DNA from: Bhargavaea cecembensis
GTDB taxonomy: Bacteria; Bacillota; Bacilli; Bacillales_A; Planococcaceae
Assembly: GCF_001619585.1 (NCBI RefSeq)
Contig: NZ_LQNT01000001.1
Coordinates: forward strand, 612,601 to 676,600
Direction of reading: 5' to 3'
Length of the DNA: 64,000 nt
Shown here: piece after piece, positions 33,676-42,359 of the stretch
Position numbering within the stretch: the first letter of the stretch is position 1
Layout: each line of letters opens with the position of its first letter
Made by a program: the position numbers and the translations under genes
Notes under the pieces: model-generated
Seen by the model: the letters and a program-made list of their open reading frames with translations, nothing else
Databases searched by the model: none
Told to the model about the DNA's origin: nothing

Positions 33676-33793
33676 CCACATCCCCTCCCGTTTCATACAA
33701 TATTCCCATTAAACCAAACAACAAACCGAGAAAACCGGAATTTAACCAACATGTTAGATTTGAGAGATCTTGCTATTCGGGCAACACACAAAG

Positions 33794-33821
33794 AAAGGAC
33801 CATCTTTACAGAAGGTCCTTG
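33794..33821 (-). terminator. Terminator of the symporter/acyl-CoA operon
   Basis: On the minus strand AAGGACCTTCT pairs with AGATGGTCCTT, followed by TCTTTG. Confidence 0.75.
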
Positions 33822-33827
33822 AGACAT

Positions 33828-34277
33828 TTATACTTCCGCGCCGACAGGCACGCGGTTGACCAGCATCCTGAGTGTACCCGCAATCACCGTGTCACCGTTC
33901 TGGTTGATGATTTCCGTCTTACAGGCGATGACTCCTGTACCGTTATTCCGTTCCTGCTTGTCGGAGGCTTTCATCCTGACCTTGATCGTGTCGCCGATGA
34001 ATGTCGGGCGGACAAAGCGGATTTTATCCATACCGTAGAATGCAGCAATGATGCCGGGTGTGAGATTCATCAGGCCGGTCGCAACGGACAAAACGAGCAT
34101 GCCGTGGGCGATTGGCTTGCCGAACGGAGTATTTTTTGCATATTCCCGGTCCATATGGAGCGGATAGAAATCACCGCTCACCCCTGCGAAATTCACAATA
34201 TCCGTTTCGGTAATCGTGCGTCCCTTGGAGTCCCATTCTTCACCGACATTGATTTCCTCATAATATTTATCAAACAT
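33828..34277 (-). CDS. MaoC-like hot-dog dehydratase
   Basis: A 149-residue (R)-enoyl-CoA hydratase-type protein. GRTITETDIVNFAGVSGDFY with PLHMDREYAKNTPFGKPIAH contains the MaoC hydratase motif (D, H, and FG-PIAHG) including the catalytic Asp/His pair. It acts on acyl-CoA intermediates. Last gene of a four-gene operon after an acyl-CoA synthetase, 14 bp away. Together they suggest activation and hydration of a carboxylic acid brought in by the SSS symporter. ATG 34277 follows GGGGGAG. Confidence 0.88.
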   Translation of the reverse strand: MFDKYYEEINVGEEWDSKGRTITETDIVNFAGVSGDFYPLHMDREYAKNTPFGKPIAHGMLVLSVATGLMNLTPGIIAAFYGMDKIRFVRPTFIGDTIKVRMKASDKQERNNGTGVIACKTEIINQNGDTVIAGTLRMLVNRVPVGAEV

Positions 34278-34291
34278 GCCTTTCTCCCCCT

Positions 34292-35863
34292 TCAGGAATT
34301 CACTTGCGGTTCTCTCAAGTGCTTGTATTCGTCCCGCAGACGAAACTTCTGGACCTTTCCGGATGCGGTCCTCGGCAGCTCATCCAAGAAAACAAATGAT
34401 CGCGGTTTTTTATACCGTGCCAGTTTTCCTTCGATGAACTCCAGGAGTTCCTTTTCCGTAACAGACCGTCCGGGCTTGGTCACAATGACCGCACAGACCG
34501 TCTCAATATATTTCGGATCCGGGATGCCGATGACGGCGACATCCTGGACGGCATCGTGCCGGATCAGCACATCCTCCACTTCCACCGGATAAATGTTTTC
34601 TCCGCCGCTCCGGATCATATCCTTTTTGCGCCCGGATATCTTCAGGAACCCTTCCGAATCCAGAACCCCAAGGTCCCCTGTATGGCACCAGCCATCCACG
34701 AATGTCTTGGAGGTCGCCTCCGGCTTGTTCCAGTATTCCGAGACGACTGCCGGTCCCTTTGTGCAGATTTCGCCGATCTCTCCTGCCGGGAGCCGCTCCC
34801 CGCGGTCATCGACCACTTTCACTTCAGTGAACGGCATCGGCTTGCCGGCCGTGTAGCCTTTTGTTTTCGCATCTGCCGGATCAAGCGATACAGCTATCGG
34901 CGTTCCTTCCGTCAGGCCGTATACCTGTACAAGCCCGATGTGCGGGAAGAGCTCGTACAGGCGGTCAATTGCCCAGGAAATGATGGGATCGCCTCCGGAA
35001 TAAATCGTATTCAGAGACTCCAATTTATACGATTCGATATCGTTCAGCTTCAGCATTTCATAGATCATGAACGGGAACAGAAAAATGTCTGACACCTGCT
35101 TTTCCCCGATCACCTCGAGCGTCCGCCTGATATCGAAGTTGCCGCTCCTGGATATGACGACTGTCCCTCCGGATAGCAGAACAGCAAGCGCCACATCTTC
35201 CATCGCCCCCACATGATAAAGAGGCCCTGTCGTCATGCCCACGGTGCGGCCGTTGAAGTTCCATTTCAGCGACTGCATTGCGGCAAACCAGATCGTGTTC
35301 CGGTGCGTCCAGAGCGCGCCTTTCGGCCGGCCGGTCGTGCCGGATGTATACATCAGCATGACCGGGTCCGTTTCCTCAATCATCGGCCGGCGGACCAGTT
35401 CCTTGTCCCCTTTCTCGAGGGCACCCCAGCCTTCTGCCCAGTGCGGCGTTTCCCCGCTGTCTTTGTCATAACAAATGAAGGATTCTACAGGTGTACGGTC
35501 AGTAATCGGCTCAAGCCGATCTGACAGTGACGCGTCAAAACAAAGCACTTTCGAACCTGAGTCATTCAGGATGTACCTCAGTTCCTCCGTCTCCAGCCTA
35601 AAATTGATCCTGACCGCAATCCCGCCGATTTTGGCAATCGCAAAGTAAACGGCAAAATACTCAAGTGAATTGAACATCAGAATGCCGACGCGATCTCCCT
35701 TTTGGACGCCCTTGTCCAGAAGCGCATTGGCATACCGGTTGGCTTTCTCATTGAGTTCCCCATACGTCCAGAATTCTCCTGTTTCCATTGCCAATGCTGC
35801 CTGATCCGACCTGAGCGTCTGCAGACGGGGTTCCACCCGGTCCAGCAAATATCCGACATCCAT
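34292..35863 (-). CDS. Acyl-CoA synthetase (AMP-forming)
   Basis: A 523-residue adenylate-forming ligase. The P-loop core is MLMYTSGTTGRPKGALWTHR; the hinge and C-terminal motifs are GWCHTGDLGVLDSEGFLKIS, GRKKDMIRSGGENIYPVEVE and the catalytic Lys in RTASGKVQKFRLRD. It activates a fatty or aromatic acid to its CoA ester. The ATG follows AGGAGGGG. It lies between the SSS symporter and MaoC genes in one transcription unit with a cre site, so the substrate is probably a carbon source under catabolite repression. Exact chain specificity cannot be read. Confidence 0.9.
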   Translation of the reverse strand: MDVGYLLDRVEPRLQTLRSDQAALAMETGEFWTYGELNEKANRYANALLDKGVQKGDRVGILMFNSLEYFAVYFAIAKIGGIAVRINFRLETEELRYILNDSGSKVLCFDASLSDRLEPITDRTPVESFICYDKDSGETPHWAEGWGALEKGDKELVRRPMIEETDPVMLMYTSGTTGRPKGALWTHRNTIWFAAMQSLKWNFNGRTVGMTTGPLYHVGAMEDVALAVLLSGGTVVISRSGNFDIRRTLEVIGEKQVSDIFLFPFMIYEMLKLNDIESYKLESLNTIYSGGDPIISWAIDRLYELFPHIGLVQVYGLTEGTPIAVSLDPADAKTKGYTAGKPMPFTEVKVVDDRGERLPAGEIGEICTKGPAVVSEYWNKPEATSKTFVDGWCHTGDLGVLDSEGFLKISGRKKDMIRSGGENIYPVEVEDVLIRHDAVQDVAVIGIPDPKYIETVCAVIVTKPGRSVTEKELLEFIEGKLARYKKPRSFVFLDELPRTASGKVQKFRLRDEYKHLREPQVNS

Positions 35864-35889
35864 GTGCGACCCCTCCTGTCAGTTGATCG

Positions 35890-37359
35890 TCAGCCTTCCA
35901 TCGCCTTGAGAGGAGGCTGTTCCATTTCCGCTGTTTCCTGAGGCTGTGTCATCAGAGAGACGACCACAAAGCCGAGAATCGAAATGACGAGCGAGATGGC
36001 TCCGACTACTACCCCTTCAGGGAGAAGGATGATTCCGTACTTTTTGAGGATTTCAAATGTAAAGTTCAGGAATACTCCAAGAATGATGCTGGTGATTGCC
36101 CCCTGCTTTGTGGCCCGATTCCACACTAGCCCGAGAACAACTGCCGGGAATACGGCAGCTGCGAATGTACCCCACCCAAATACCCCCAGCAGCGCAACGA
36201 GTGTATCCATATAGAATGAGAATAAGGTAGAAACGACGAGCAAACCGAAAACGACGATCCGATTCCAGAGCAGTTCATTCTTGACTTCCTTTCCGAATGC
36301 ACGCGGGATATCCCGTACGAGACTGGCCGCACCGAGCGTAACAAAACCTGACCCTGTCGACATGATCGCAGCCAGGAGGCCGGCAAGGACCAATCCCCCG
36401 ATGACGGATGGTGTGAACGCCGTCACAAACACGACGAGCGAATCATCGGCAGATGCGACTTCAGGGAACCTGCCCTGGATCTGAAGCGAGCGGGCAGTCA
36501 GTCCGATGCTGACAACAAGAAGCACAGTGATCGCATATGCCAGTCCTGCAGTGAAAGCACCCCAGCGGAGTTCCTTTGCGCTTTTAATCATCAGGAATTT
36601 ATTGATGAAGTGAGGCTGCCCCGCAGCTCCGAGGCTGAACAGCAGGAACCAGCATGCAATGGTGATCAGCGAGAAGTTTCCGAATGGCGATGCGAGCAGC
36701 GGATCAGATGATTGCAGCGTTTCCGTGATGTTCTGCATGCCGCCGCCAAGGTTCAATGCAAAGAAGAAAATGATAATTGATACGACAATCATGATGACGC
36801 CCTGGAACAGGTCCGTATAAACTGAGGCAATGATTCCGCCCCCGACCGAGTAAAAGGCCAAAATCCCGAGACCGATCAGCGCCCCCACGGCCGGGGACAC
36901 GCCGAAGATCGAGTGCATGATAACGCCCATTGCCTGTACCTGAGTGCCGAGATAGCCGATGACGCCAAGCGTGATGGCAAATCCGAGCCATCCGCGCACT
37001 GAGCGGCTCTTATAACGCTTCTCCACCACGTCTCCAAGAGTAAAGACGTCCCCGTGCTCACCCATCATCCAGATCCGCTTGCCGACCAGGAACCAGGTCA
37101 GGGCAAATCCGAGCGGGGCCGCAATCAGGACTCCGGCAGCAAATCCCATCCCTCCGGTAAAGGTCTGTCCGGCTCCTCCGAGAAGACCAAAGCCGCTCTG
37201 AATGGACGTGAACGCCGCAATGGCCATGACAAACATGCCGAGGCTTCTGCCGGCAACAAGGAAGTCACTGGCTGACTTTGTTCTTCTTGTCGCCCATACA
37301 CCAATCAAAATACAGATGATCAGATAGATCGCAACAATGCTGATAATCGTGACGTTCAT
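35890..37359 (-). CDS. Sodium:solute symporter (SSS family)
   Basis: A 489-residue transporter with about 13 membrane segments. AFTSIQSGFGLLGGAGQTFT, GYLGTQVQAMGVIMHSIFG, SVGGGIIASVYTDLFQGVIM and AGLLAAIMSTGSGFVTLGAA match SSS-family blocks, including the sodium-site SGF/STGS elements. It takes up an organic solute with Na+. ATG 37359 overlaps the stop of the upstream small membrane gene (ATGA). Given the downstream acyl-CoA synthetase and MaoC genes, a short-chain or aromatic carboxylate is the likely substrate (inference). Confidence 0.9.
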   Translation of the reverse strand: MNVTIISIVAIYLIICILIGVWATRRTKSASDFLVAGRSLGMFVMAIAAFTSIQSGFGLLGGAGQTFTGGMGFAAGVLIAAPLGFALTWFLVGKRIWMMGEHGDVFTLGDVVEKRYKSRSVRGWLGFAITLGVIGYLGTQVQAMGVIMHSIFGVSPAVGALIGLGILAFYSVGGGIIASVYTDLFQGVIMIVVSIIIFFFALNLGGGMQNITETLQSSDPLLASPFGNFSLITIACWFLLFSLGAAGQPHFINKFLMIKSAKELRWGAFTAGLAYAITVLLVVSIGLTARSLQIQGRFPEVASADDSLVVFVTAFTPSVIGGLVLAGLLAAIMSTGSGFVTLGAASLVRDIPRAFGKEVKNELLWNRIVVFGLLVVSTLFSFYMDTLVALLGVFGWGTFAAAVFPAVVLGLVWNRATKQGAITSIILGVFLNFTFEILKKYGIILLPEGVVVGAISLVISILGFVVVSLMTQPQETAEMEQPPLKAMEG

Positions 37360-37769
37360 TCAGCAGCCTCCCCCGTTCTAAACTCCTTTTCCATCTCTTC
37401 CGTATCGCCTGGGTCAAAGATGAGTGCATAAATCAGAGAGGCAATTACGGCCAGTGGCAGGATGCCGAGCAGATAAATCGCGAGGCTTGGTGTCATCCCA
37501 AGAATGTAGGAACTTCCTCCGGCAGGATCATTCCGGGTAATCACATCAAGGATGATAAACAACGTCAGGTAACTGCCTGCAATCACAATAGGGACCCAAA
37601 GCATTCCCGGCTTTTTCTTGACTGCGTTCCACATTCCGAGAGTAATGGCGATTCCAATGACAATGAGATACGGATACAGAATGAGCCGCCAGGATTCCAG
37701 GAACATGCCGACCAGAGACAGTACAATGAGACCGGAAAACAGATACATGATTCGGTCCGAAACGTACAA
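37356..37769 (-). CDS. Small membrane protein, probable SSS-symporter partner
   Basis: A 137-residue protein with four hydrophobic segments (about 8-25, 28-45, 56-75, 90-116) and an acidic tail EEMEKEFRTGEAAE. The family was not recognised. The start is TTG 37769 with GGGAGG 8 nt upstream. It overlaps the symporter start by four bases, so the two are translationally coupled. Known cases such as YhdT-PanF and DUF4212-ActP show that SSS transporters often have a small membrane partner, and I infer the same here. Confidence 0.75.
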   Translation of the reverse strand: MYVSDRIMYLFSGLIVLSLVGMFLESWRLILYPYLIVIGIAITLGMWNAVKKKPGMLWVPIVIAGSYLTLFIILDVITRNDPAGGSSYILGMTPSLAIYLLGILPLAVIASLIYALIFDPGDTEEMEKEFRTGEAAE

Positions 37770-37823
37770 GCAAACAACCTCCCTTTATTTTGAAATCGAC
37801 GGAAAACCGCCGTTGAACCCAAC

Positions 37824-37837
37824 GGTAAGCGCTTACA
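37824..37837 (-). promoter_or_regulatory. cre site (CcpA) in the symporter operon
   Basis: TGTAAGCGCTTACC on the minus strand matches the cre consensus TGTAANCGNTNACA at 13 of 14 positions. It lies just downstream of the start site, the classical place for CcpA repression. Confidence 0.7.
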
Positions 37838-37854
37838 ATAGTCTGAATGTATAA

Positions 37855-37883
37855 AATATATTGAACAGGCAACCGGTTGTCAA
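37855..37883 (-). promoter_or_regulatory. Promoter of the symporter/acyl-CoA operon
   Basis: A perfect TTGACA (37878-37883), 17-bp spacer and TATATT (37855-37860) on the minus strand. The rest of the 350-bp gap up to 38073 shows no gene. Confidence 0.8.
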
Positions 37884-38072
37884 TCTCAATTAAATAATAA
37901 TATCTTGTTGGCTCTCCTGTCTTTTCATCAAGAAGGTTTATAAGAATAGGTTTATTTGCACGTTCCATTCAGTCTTACAAGCAATTAATCTCTGGAATAG
38001 CTTTTTAAGGATACTACTTATTAAGCTCAAAATCATATTATTAATTGTTTGAATTCCGTAGTACACAAACAC

Positions 38073-38106
38073 AAAAAGGAGGACCCCGAACATCGGGATC
38101 CTCCTG
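38073..38106 (-). terminator. Terminator of the second SDR gene
   Basis: AGGAGGATCCCGA pairs with TCGGGGTCCTCCT, then TTTTTG on the minus strand. Confidence 0.82.
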
Positions 38107-38116
38107 CTCTTCCTAT

Positions 38117-38905
38117 TTAATACTTATAGGACTGTCCGCCGTCAATCGGGATGACCGCTGCGTTAATGAAGTCGGCCTGATGAGAGAGAAGGAATGCGAC
38201 CAGATAGCCCACTTCCTCAGGCTTGCCGAATCGCTTCATCGGATTTGGCTGGACGAATTCCTTTCCGATTTCCTCCCAGTTATCGCCGCCCATCTGGCGC
38301 AGGGAGCCTTCGACCATCGGGGTCATAATGGCGCCAGGTGCGATGGCTTTGATGCTGACACCGTACTGTCCATATTCAATCGCAGAGTTGCGTGTCAGCC
38401 CGACAACGCCGTGCTTGCTGGCCGCATAGCCAGACTGATTGCCGACTCCCCGGATGCCGCCGACGGATGCCGTATTGACAATGGATCCGGAGCCCTGTTT
38501 TTTCATGACGGCCAGTACATACTTCATTCCATAGAAAACGCCATTCAGGTTTATGCTGAGGACTTTCTGGAATTCATCACTTCCAAATTCTTCCGTAAGG
38601 TTTTGTTTACCCTCGATGCCCGCGTTGTTGAAGAATCCGTCAATCCGGCCAAAATGTGAAGCCGTGTCATCGACATACTTCTTGACCTGCTCCTCTTCTG
38701 CCACGTTGGCTGTCAGCAAAAGCACTTCTGCTTCAGGAGCAGCCTCCATAATCGCCTGTTTGGTTTCTTCAAGCCCCTGTTCATTCAAATCGACCAGCGA
38801 CAGTTTGGCGCCTTCCTTTGCAACCTGCAGTGCGGCCGACCTGCCCAGGCCGGATCCCGCGCCTGTCATTAACACCACTTTTCCTTCAAATCGGTTCGTC
38901 ATCAT
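38117..38905 (-). CDS. Short-chain dehydrogenase/reductase (SDR)
   Basis: A 262-residue classical SDR. MTGAGSGLGRSAALQVAKEG is the cofactor loop, NNAGIEG the second motif, and NTASVGGIRGVGNQSGYAAS with K two residues later the Ser-Tyr-Lys site. VDLNEQG (Asp) suggests NAD(H). GAAGGG precedes two adjacent ATG codons (38905 and 38902); either may be used. It resembles 3-oxoacyl-ACP or glucose-dehydrogenase-like reductases, but the substrate is unknown. Single gene between a terminator and the ferredoxin terminator. Confidence 0.87.
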   Translation of the reverse strand: MMTNRFEGKVVLMTGAGSGLGRSAALQVAKEGAKLSLVDLNEQGLEETKQAIMEAAPEAEVLLLTANVAEEEQVKKYVDDTASHFGRIDGFFNNAGIEGKQNLTEEFGSDEFQKVLSINLNGVFYGMKYVLAVMKKQGSGSIVNTASVGGIRGVGNQSGYAASKHGVVGLTRNSAIEYGQYGVSIKAIAPGAIMTPMVEGSLRQMGGDNWEEIGKEFVQPNPMKRFGKPEEVGYLVAFLLSHQADFINAAVIPIDGGQSYKY

Positions 38906-38969
38906 CTCATCCCTTCCTCAGTGCTACCTATTAGCATTCCCCGGATGGAATGAAGAAAAACGGACAAAA

Positions 38970-38999
38970 AGAAAACCGGAGCCTTTTCGGCTCCGGTTT
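38970..38999 (-). terminator. Terminator of the ferredoxin gene
   Basis: AAACCGGAGCC pairs with GGCTCCGGTTTT around GAAAA, then CTTTTTG on the minus strand. Confidence 0.82.
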
Positions 39000-39237
39000 A
39001 AGCTTCCATAAAGAACTGTTTCGCCTTTTCAATGAACGGCTGGTCTTCCGGAAGCAGATCGTCTTCATAAAAGATTGCATCCACCGGGCACACCGCTGTG
39101 CAAGCTCCGCAGTCGATGCAGAGATCCGGGTCGATAAAGAACTGATCTTCTCCCTCAATAATGCAATCTACCGGACATACGTCCACACATTCACCGGCTT
39201 TTTCGCCGATGCACGGTGCCGTAATCACGTGTGTCAT
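38998..39237 (-). CDS. Two-cluster ferredoxin (YfhL-like)
   Basis: A 79-residue electron carrier. Two cysteine sets are visible: CVDVCPVDC with an upstream Cys in APCIGEKAGEC, and CIDCGACTAVCPVDA. They fit a 3Fe-4S/4Fe-4S or 2[4Fe-4S] ferredoxin like B. subtilis YfhL or Fer-type proteins. I take ATG 39237 (MTHVITAPC) with AAGGAG 8 nt upstream; the ATG two codons earlier abuts the site. Monocistronic, divergent from the Cys-rich copper-protein gene. Confidence 0.9.
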   Translation of the reverse strand: MTHVITAPCIGEKAGECVDVCPVDCIIEGEDQFFIDPDLCIDCGACTAVCPVDAIFYEDDLLPEDQPFIEKAKQFFMEA

Positions 39238-39390
39238 CTTCATCACTCCTTACCTATTCAAGGTACCATATTTCCCGCTATTTCGCTCCAAAAAACACGA
39301 ACTTGTCGAAATTTCTCTTGTTTCATCACCGGACAATCGGGAAGAACATGAATGTACAATCAAACAGGATCAAACTGGAGGGATGGCAAC

Positions 39391-39717
39391 GTGGCTCACG
39401 CACAACATCAAGAGCTGTTGAGGACGCTGCACGAGTGCATGGAAGCCTGCAACCACTGCTTTGATGCATGCCTGAAGGAAGAAAATGTGAAGATGATGGC
39501 GGAGTGTATCCGGCTAGACCGTGAATGCGCAGACATCTGCGGATTCCTGGAAGCCGCAATCAGCCGGAATTCACCGTTCGTCAGACAGCTCGCCCAAGTT
39601 TGCGCGGAAGTTTGCGAAGCCTGCGGCGAAGAGTGCAGGAAGCACGACCATGAACACTGCCAGAAGTGTGCGGAAGCATGCATGAAGTGTGCGGAAGCAT
39701 GCCGCAATGCTGCATAA
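39391..39717 (+). CDS. Cys-rich four-helix-bundle copper-binding protein (Csp3/YhjQ-like)
   Basis: A 108-residue cytosolic protein with 16 cysteines, many in CxxxC spacing along helices (LHECMEACNHCFDACLKEEN; VCAEVCEACGEEC; HCQKCAEACMKCAEAC). This is the DUF326/Csp family: a four-helix bundle storing Cu(I) through thiolates (established for Csp1 and Csp3). No signal peptide, so it is the cytosolic Csp3 type. The start is GTG 39391 with GGAGGG 8 nt upstream. Next to it is a YdhK lipoprotein, often linked to metal stress, which supports a copper-handling pair. Confidence 0.87.
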   Translation: MAHAQHQELLRTLHECMEACNHCFDACLKEENVKMMAECIRLDRECADICGFLEAAISRNSPFVRQLAQVCAEVCEACGEECRKHDHEHCQKCAEACMKCAEACRNAA

Positions 39718-39739
39718 GCCAAGGACGAAATGACATGTT

Positions 39740-39788
39740 GAGGAGCGACTGCAGGCGGGGAACCCGGTTCCCTGCCTGTTCCTCATTT
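39740..39788 (+). terminator. Terminator of the copper-protein gene
   Basis: Nested stem GAGGA...CAGGCGGGGAAC with GTTCCCTGCCTG...TCCTC, then ATTTTA. Confidence 0.7.
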
Positions 39789-39850
39789 TACATACCATCC
39801 TTGGTAAGCGGGCAAGTTATAACTACTATCGATACGGGAGGAAATCGGAC

Positions 39851-40477
39851 ATGGCCTTTAGGAAAACAGTAATCCCTTTAAGTACACTGATCTTGTTCTT
39901 ATCTGCCTGCGGAGCAAATGACGGACAGGATCACGCACAGCCGGCCGAAGATCCGACCGGTCAGGAACAGCAATACGACCGCGATGAATCCAACGATCCG
40001 TATGAGATGCATGACTCAGACGATCGTTCGGACATGCATGATATGCATGGCGGTTCCGGAGAGGTCCCGGAAGGACTCGCAGAGGCTCAGGACCCGAATT
40101 TCCCCGTCGGTTCTGAAGTCATGATGCACGCAGATCATATGCCCGGCATGGACGGCGTGAAAGCGACTGTTACCGGTGCATATGCCACAACCGTGTACTC
40201 GGTCACATACACGCCTACGGATGGCGGTAAGCCGGTCGAGGATCACAAATGGGTGATCCACGAAGAACTGCAGGATCCGGGAGAAAAACCCCTTGACGAA
40301 GGTACAGCCGTCACCCTGAACGCAGACCACATGCCTGGCATGGATGGAGCCGAAGCCATCATTGAGTCTGCACAGCAGACGACGGTCTATATGGTTGATT
40401 TCGTATCGGGTGAAAGCGGCGAAGAAGTGGAGAATCACAAGTGGGTCACAGAAGATGAACTGACTAAAGCAGAATAA
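39851..40477 (+). CDS. YdhK (DUF1541)-family lipoprotein
   Basis: A 208-residue lipoprotein: lipobox LSAC (about Cys20), an acidic Met/His/Asp-rich linker (EMHDSDDRSDMHDMHGG) and two tandem DUF1541 modules, each with an ADHMPGMDG block (about residues 97-105 and 157-165) and a later DHKWVIHEEL or NHKWVTEDEL. The Met/His motifs could bind copper. YdhK-type proteins occur with copper-resistance genes (general observation), and here the gene follows a Csp-like protein. ATG 39851 follows GGGAGG. Confidence 0.87.
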   Translation: MAFRKTVIPLSTLILFLSACGANDGQDHAQPAEDPTGQEQQYDRDESNDPYEMHDSDDRSDMHDMHGGSGEVPEGLAEAQDPNFPVGSEVMMHADHMPGMDGVKATVTGAYATTVYSVTYTPTDGGKPVEDHKWVIHEELQDPGEKPLDEGTAVTLNADHMPGMDGAEAIIESAQQTTVYMVDFVSGESGEEVENHKWVTEDELTKAE

Positions 40478-40491
40478 GCGATCATCAGAAG

Positions 40492-40520
40492 AAAGCAAAG
40501 GAGATGCCTTTGCTTTTTTT
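40492..40520 (+). terminator. Terminator of the ydhK-like gene
   Basis: AAAGCAAAGG/CCTTTGCTTT hairpin with a T run. Confidence 0.8.
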
Positions 40521-40624
40521 CTGCGATTCAGGGTACTGTACACTCGAACCATAAAACCAACAAGATTGCAGATACCGGTTTGAGGGAACGGGATCTATAA
40601 CAGCCGTACAAAGAAGGTGAACAT

Positions 40625-41197
40625 ATGGAACTGTACACGATCGGTCACTCTACACATGATGAAAAGGAGTTCCTTAAGCTGCTTCATGATGCAGGCGTTG
40701 AACTTCTTGTCGATGTGCGTGCTTTCCCCGGCAGCCGGAAGTTCCCATGGTTCCATACGGATCGCATGAAGGAGTGGCTTCCGGATAACGGGGTCGAGTA
40801 CTTACATGTCCCCGAACTTGGAGGACGGCGACGGAAGTCCAAAATTGTCAGCGACGGGGTGAATGAAGGCTGGAATAACCGCTCCTTCCACAACTACGCA
40901 GACTATACGCAGGATGATGAATTCAAAGAAGGAATACAAAAGCTCCAAGATGCAGCAGCTGGAAAGCGGTCGGCAGTTTGCTGTTCGGAGCACCACCCCG
41001 CCCGCTGTCACCGTATGCTCATCAGCAATTACATCGCCCTTCACGGAGGTGAGGTATTTCATATACTCGACGGCAATGAAGGAGAGACCATCGTCGAGCC
41101 TCATCAGCCAGGCCGCTGGGGGGCTGAGCCGGTCAGGCGGGAGGACGGGGAAGTCATCTACCCGGAGATCAACGAACAGGAAGCCGATGCGGACTGA
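40625..41197 (+). CDS. DUF488 family protein
   Basis: A 190-residue protein with the family opening LYTIGHSTHDEKEFLKLLHD, VDVRAFPGSRKFPWFHTDRM, the YLHVPELGGRR block and CCSEHHPARCHRMLIS carrying the conserved Cys/His cluster. DUF488 has a nucleotide-binding-like fold of unknown activity; the conserved Asp, Arg, His and Cys suggest an enzyme. ATG 40625 follows AGAAGGTG. Monocistronic; the terminator hairpin overlaps its last codons. Confidence 0.88.
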   Translation: MELYTIGHSTHDEKEFLKLLHDAGVELLVDVRAFPGSRKFPWFHTDRMKEWLPDNGVEYLHVPELGGRRRKSKIVSDGVNEGWNNRSFHNYADYTQDDEFKEGIQKLQDAAAGKRSAVCCSEHHPARCHRMLISNYIALHGGEVFHILDGNEGETIVEPHQPGRWGAEPVRREDGEVIYPEINEQEADAD

Positions 41198-41216
41198 CGC
41201 ATCGGCTTCCTGTTTT
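41178..41216. terminator. Bidirectional terminator overlapping both gene ends
   Basis: AGGAAGCCGATGCG pairs with CGCATCGGCTTCCT, then GTTTTA; it serves DUF488 and the convergent paiB. Confidence 0.82.
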
Positions 41217-41826
41217 ACTCTTCTCTCTTTGTCTCCATCAGTGTCGCCATCCGGTTTGCATCAGCACTGCCTTCGCCCCGCAAACCGTCAATGATGTTTT
41301 TGTAATCGGTGCTGTTTCGGTTCTGGCTCAGCTTGTAAGCGGCCTGAATTTCATCCACTCTAATCTTAAAGCCGACAACGGCATTTATTTGCTTTTTCGT
41401 ATCCTCAGAGAGGTTTTCCCACAAAACGGGATTCTCCCGGTGCTGCTCATATTTCTTCATCAGCAAGGACAGTTCTTCCTCGAGCTCGTTTTCATCCATC
41501 AGCTGTGCTTCCCCATATAGATGGACTGCCTGATAGTTCCATGTCGAGACATTTTCATGGGTATACCAGGACGACGAGACATACGCATGCGGGCCCTGGA
41601 TTATGACAAGCACCTCCTGCTTCTCGAGGGTTCTCCACTGAGGATTCGCCTTGGCGAAATGACCCGTGACCCCCCAATCTTCACCGACCCGGCGGAACTG
41701 GAAAGGCATGTGGGTCGCAACCGGCCTCCCATTATGTACGGTCACAATGGACCCGAATGAGTGCTCCTCTACAAATCCTCTGATTTCTTCAAAGTCCGTA
41801 ACCTTGAACAGCTTCGGTATGAACAA
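41215..41826 (-). CDS. paiB: PaiB, FMN-binding negative transcriptional regulator
   Basis: A 203-residue protein in the PaiB family, a split-barrel flavin-binding fold that represses sporulation and protease genes in B. subtilis. The N-terminal FIPKLFKVTDFEEIRGFVEE, HMPFQFRRVGEDWGVTGHFA and QGPHAYVSSSWY followed by NVSTWNYQAVHLYG are diagnostic. I choose TTG 41826 with AAAGGA about 10 nt before it; this gives the normal PaiB length. It overlaps the end of paiA by 38 bp in another frame, so the two are expressed together. Confidence 0.92.
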   Translation of the reverse strand: MFIPKLFKVTDFEEIRGFVEEHSFGSIVTVHNGRPVATHMPFQFRRVGEDWGVTGHFAKANPQWRTLEKQEVLVIIQGPHAYVSSSWYTHENVSTWNYQAVHLYGEAQLMDENELEEELSLLMKKYEQHRENPVLWENLSEDTKKQINAVVGFKIRVDEIQAAYKLSQNRNSTDYKNIIDGLRGEGSADANRMATLMETKREE

Positions 41827-42343
41827 AATCGATTTTCCTTTCCATGATGTAGTCAGTCTGCTCGTCATCCCCCATGAAGAACGAGTGTGCGCCTGTACGA
41901 ATAAAACCCAGCTTCCCATAGAATGCGATGGCATTCTCATTTTTCTCCCAGACGCCCAGCCAGACTTTTGCTTTTCCTTCTTCTCTCGCGAGGTCCAACG
42001 CGTGGTCAAACAGAATTTTCCCCAGCCCCTGCTTCTGGAACCTGCTGCTGATGTAGATCCGTTCCACTTCGAACGAATGGTCGCCCATCTTCTCTGACTG
42101 TGCATTTTCTGTATTGACCTTCAGGTAGCCGGCGGTTTCCCCCTCCTTTTCTATGAAGAAAAACCGGGATCCCGGGTGGCTCATTTCTTCCTCTAGCCGC
42201 TCCGGATCAAATGCTTGTTCCAGGTAGGCATTCAGGTTTTCAGGTGAGTTCTGCGTCTTGAACGTCTCCCTGAAAGTTTCAATGCTGATGTTCCGGAGCG
42301 CTTGCAGATCGTCCAATCCACACAGCCTGATTTCAACAGTCAT
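41789..42343 (-). CDS. paiA: PaiA, spermidine/spermine N-acetyltransferase
   Basis: A 184-residue GNAT enzyme. The CoA-binding motif is RFQKQGLGKILFDHA and the C-terminal block is NAIAFYGKLGFIRTGAHSFF. PaiA acetylates polyamines and is encoded with paiB in Bacillus (established). Start ATG 42343 after GAGGAGGG. Here a MarR-family regulator gene lies 16 bp upstream in the same operon, so induction by a ligand of that regulator is likely. Confidence 0.93.
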   Translation of the reverse strand: MTVEIRLCGLDDLQALRNISIETFRETFKTQNSPENLNAYLEQAFDPERLEEEMSHPGSRFFFIEKEGETAGYLKVNTENAQSEKMGDHSFEVERIYISSRFQKQGLGKILFDHALDLAREEGKAKVWLGVWEKNENAIAFYGKLGFIRTGAHSFFMGDDEQTDYIMERKIDFVHTEAVQGYGL

Positions 42344-42359
42344 GACGGTCCCTCCTCGT

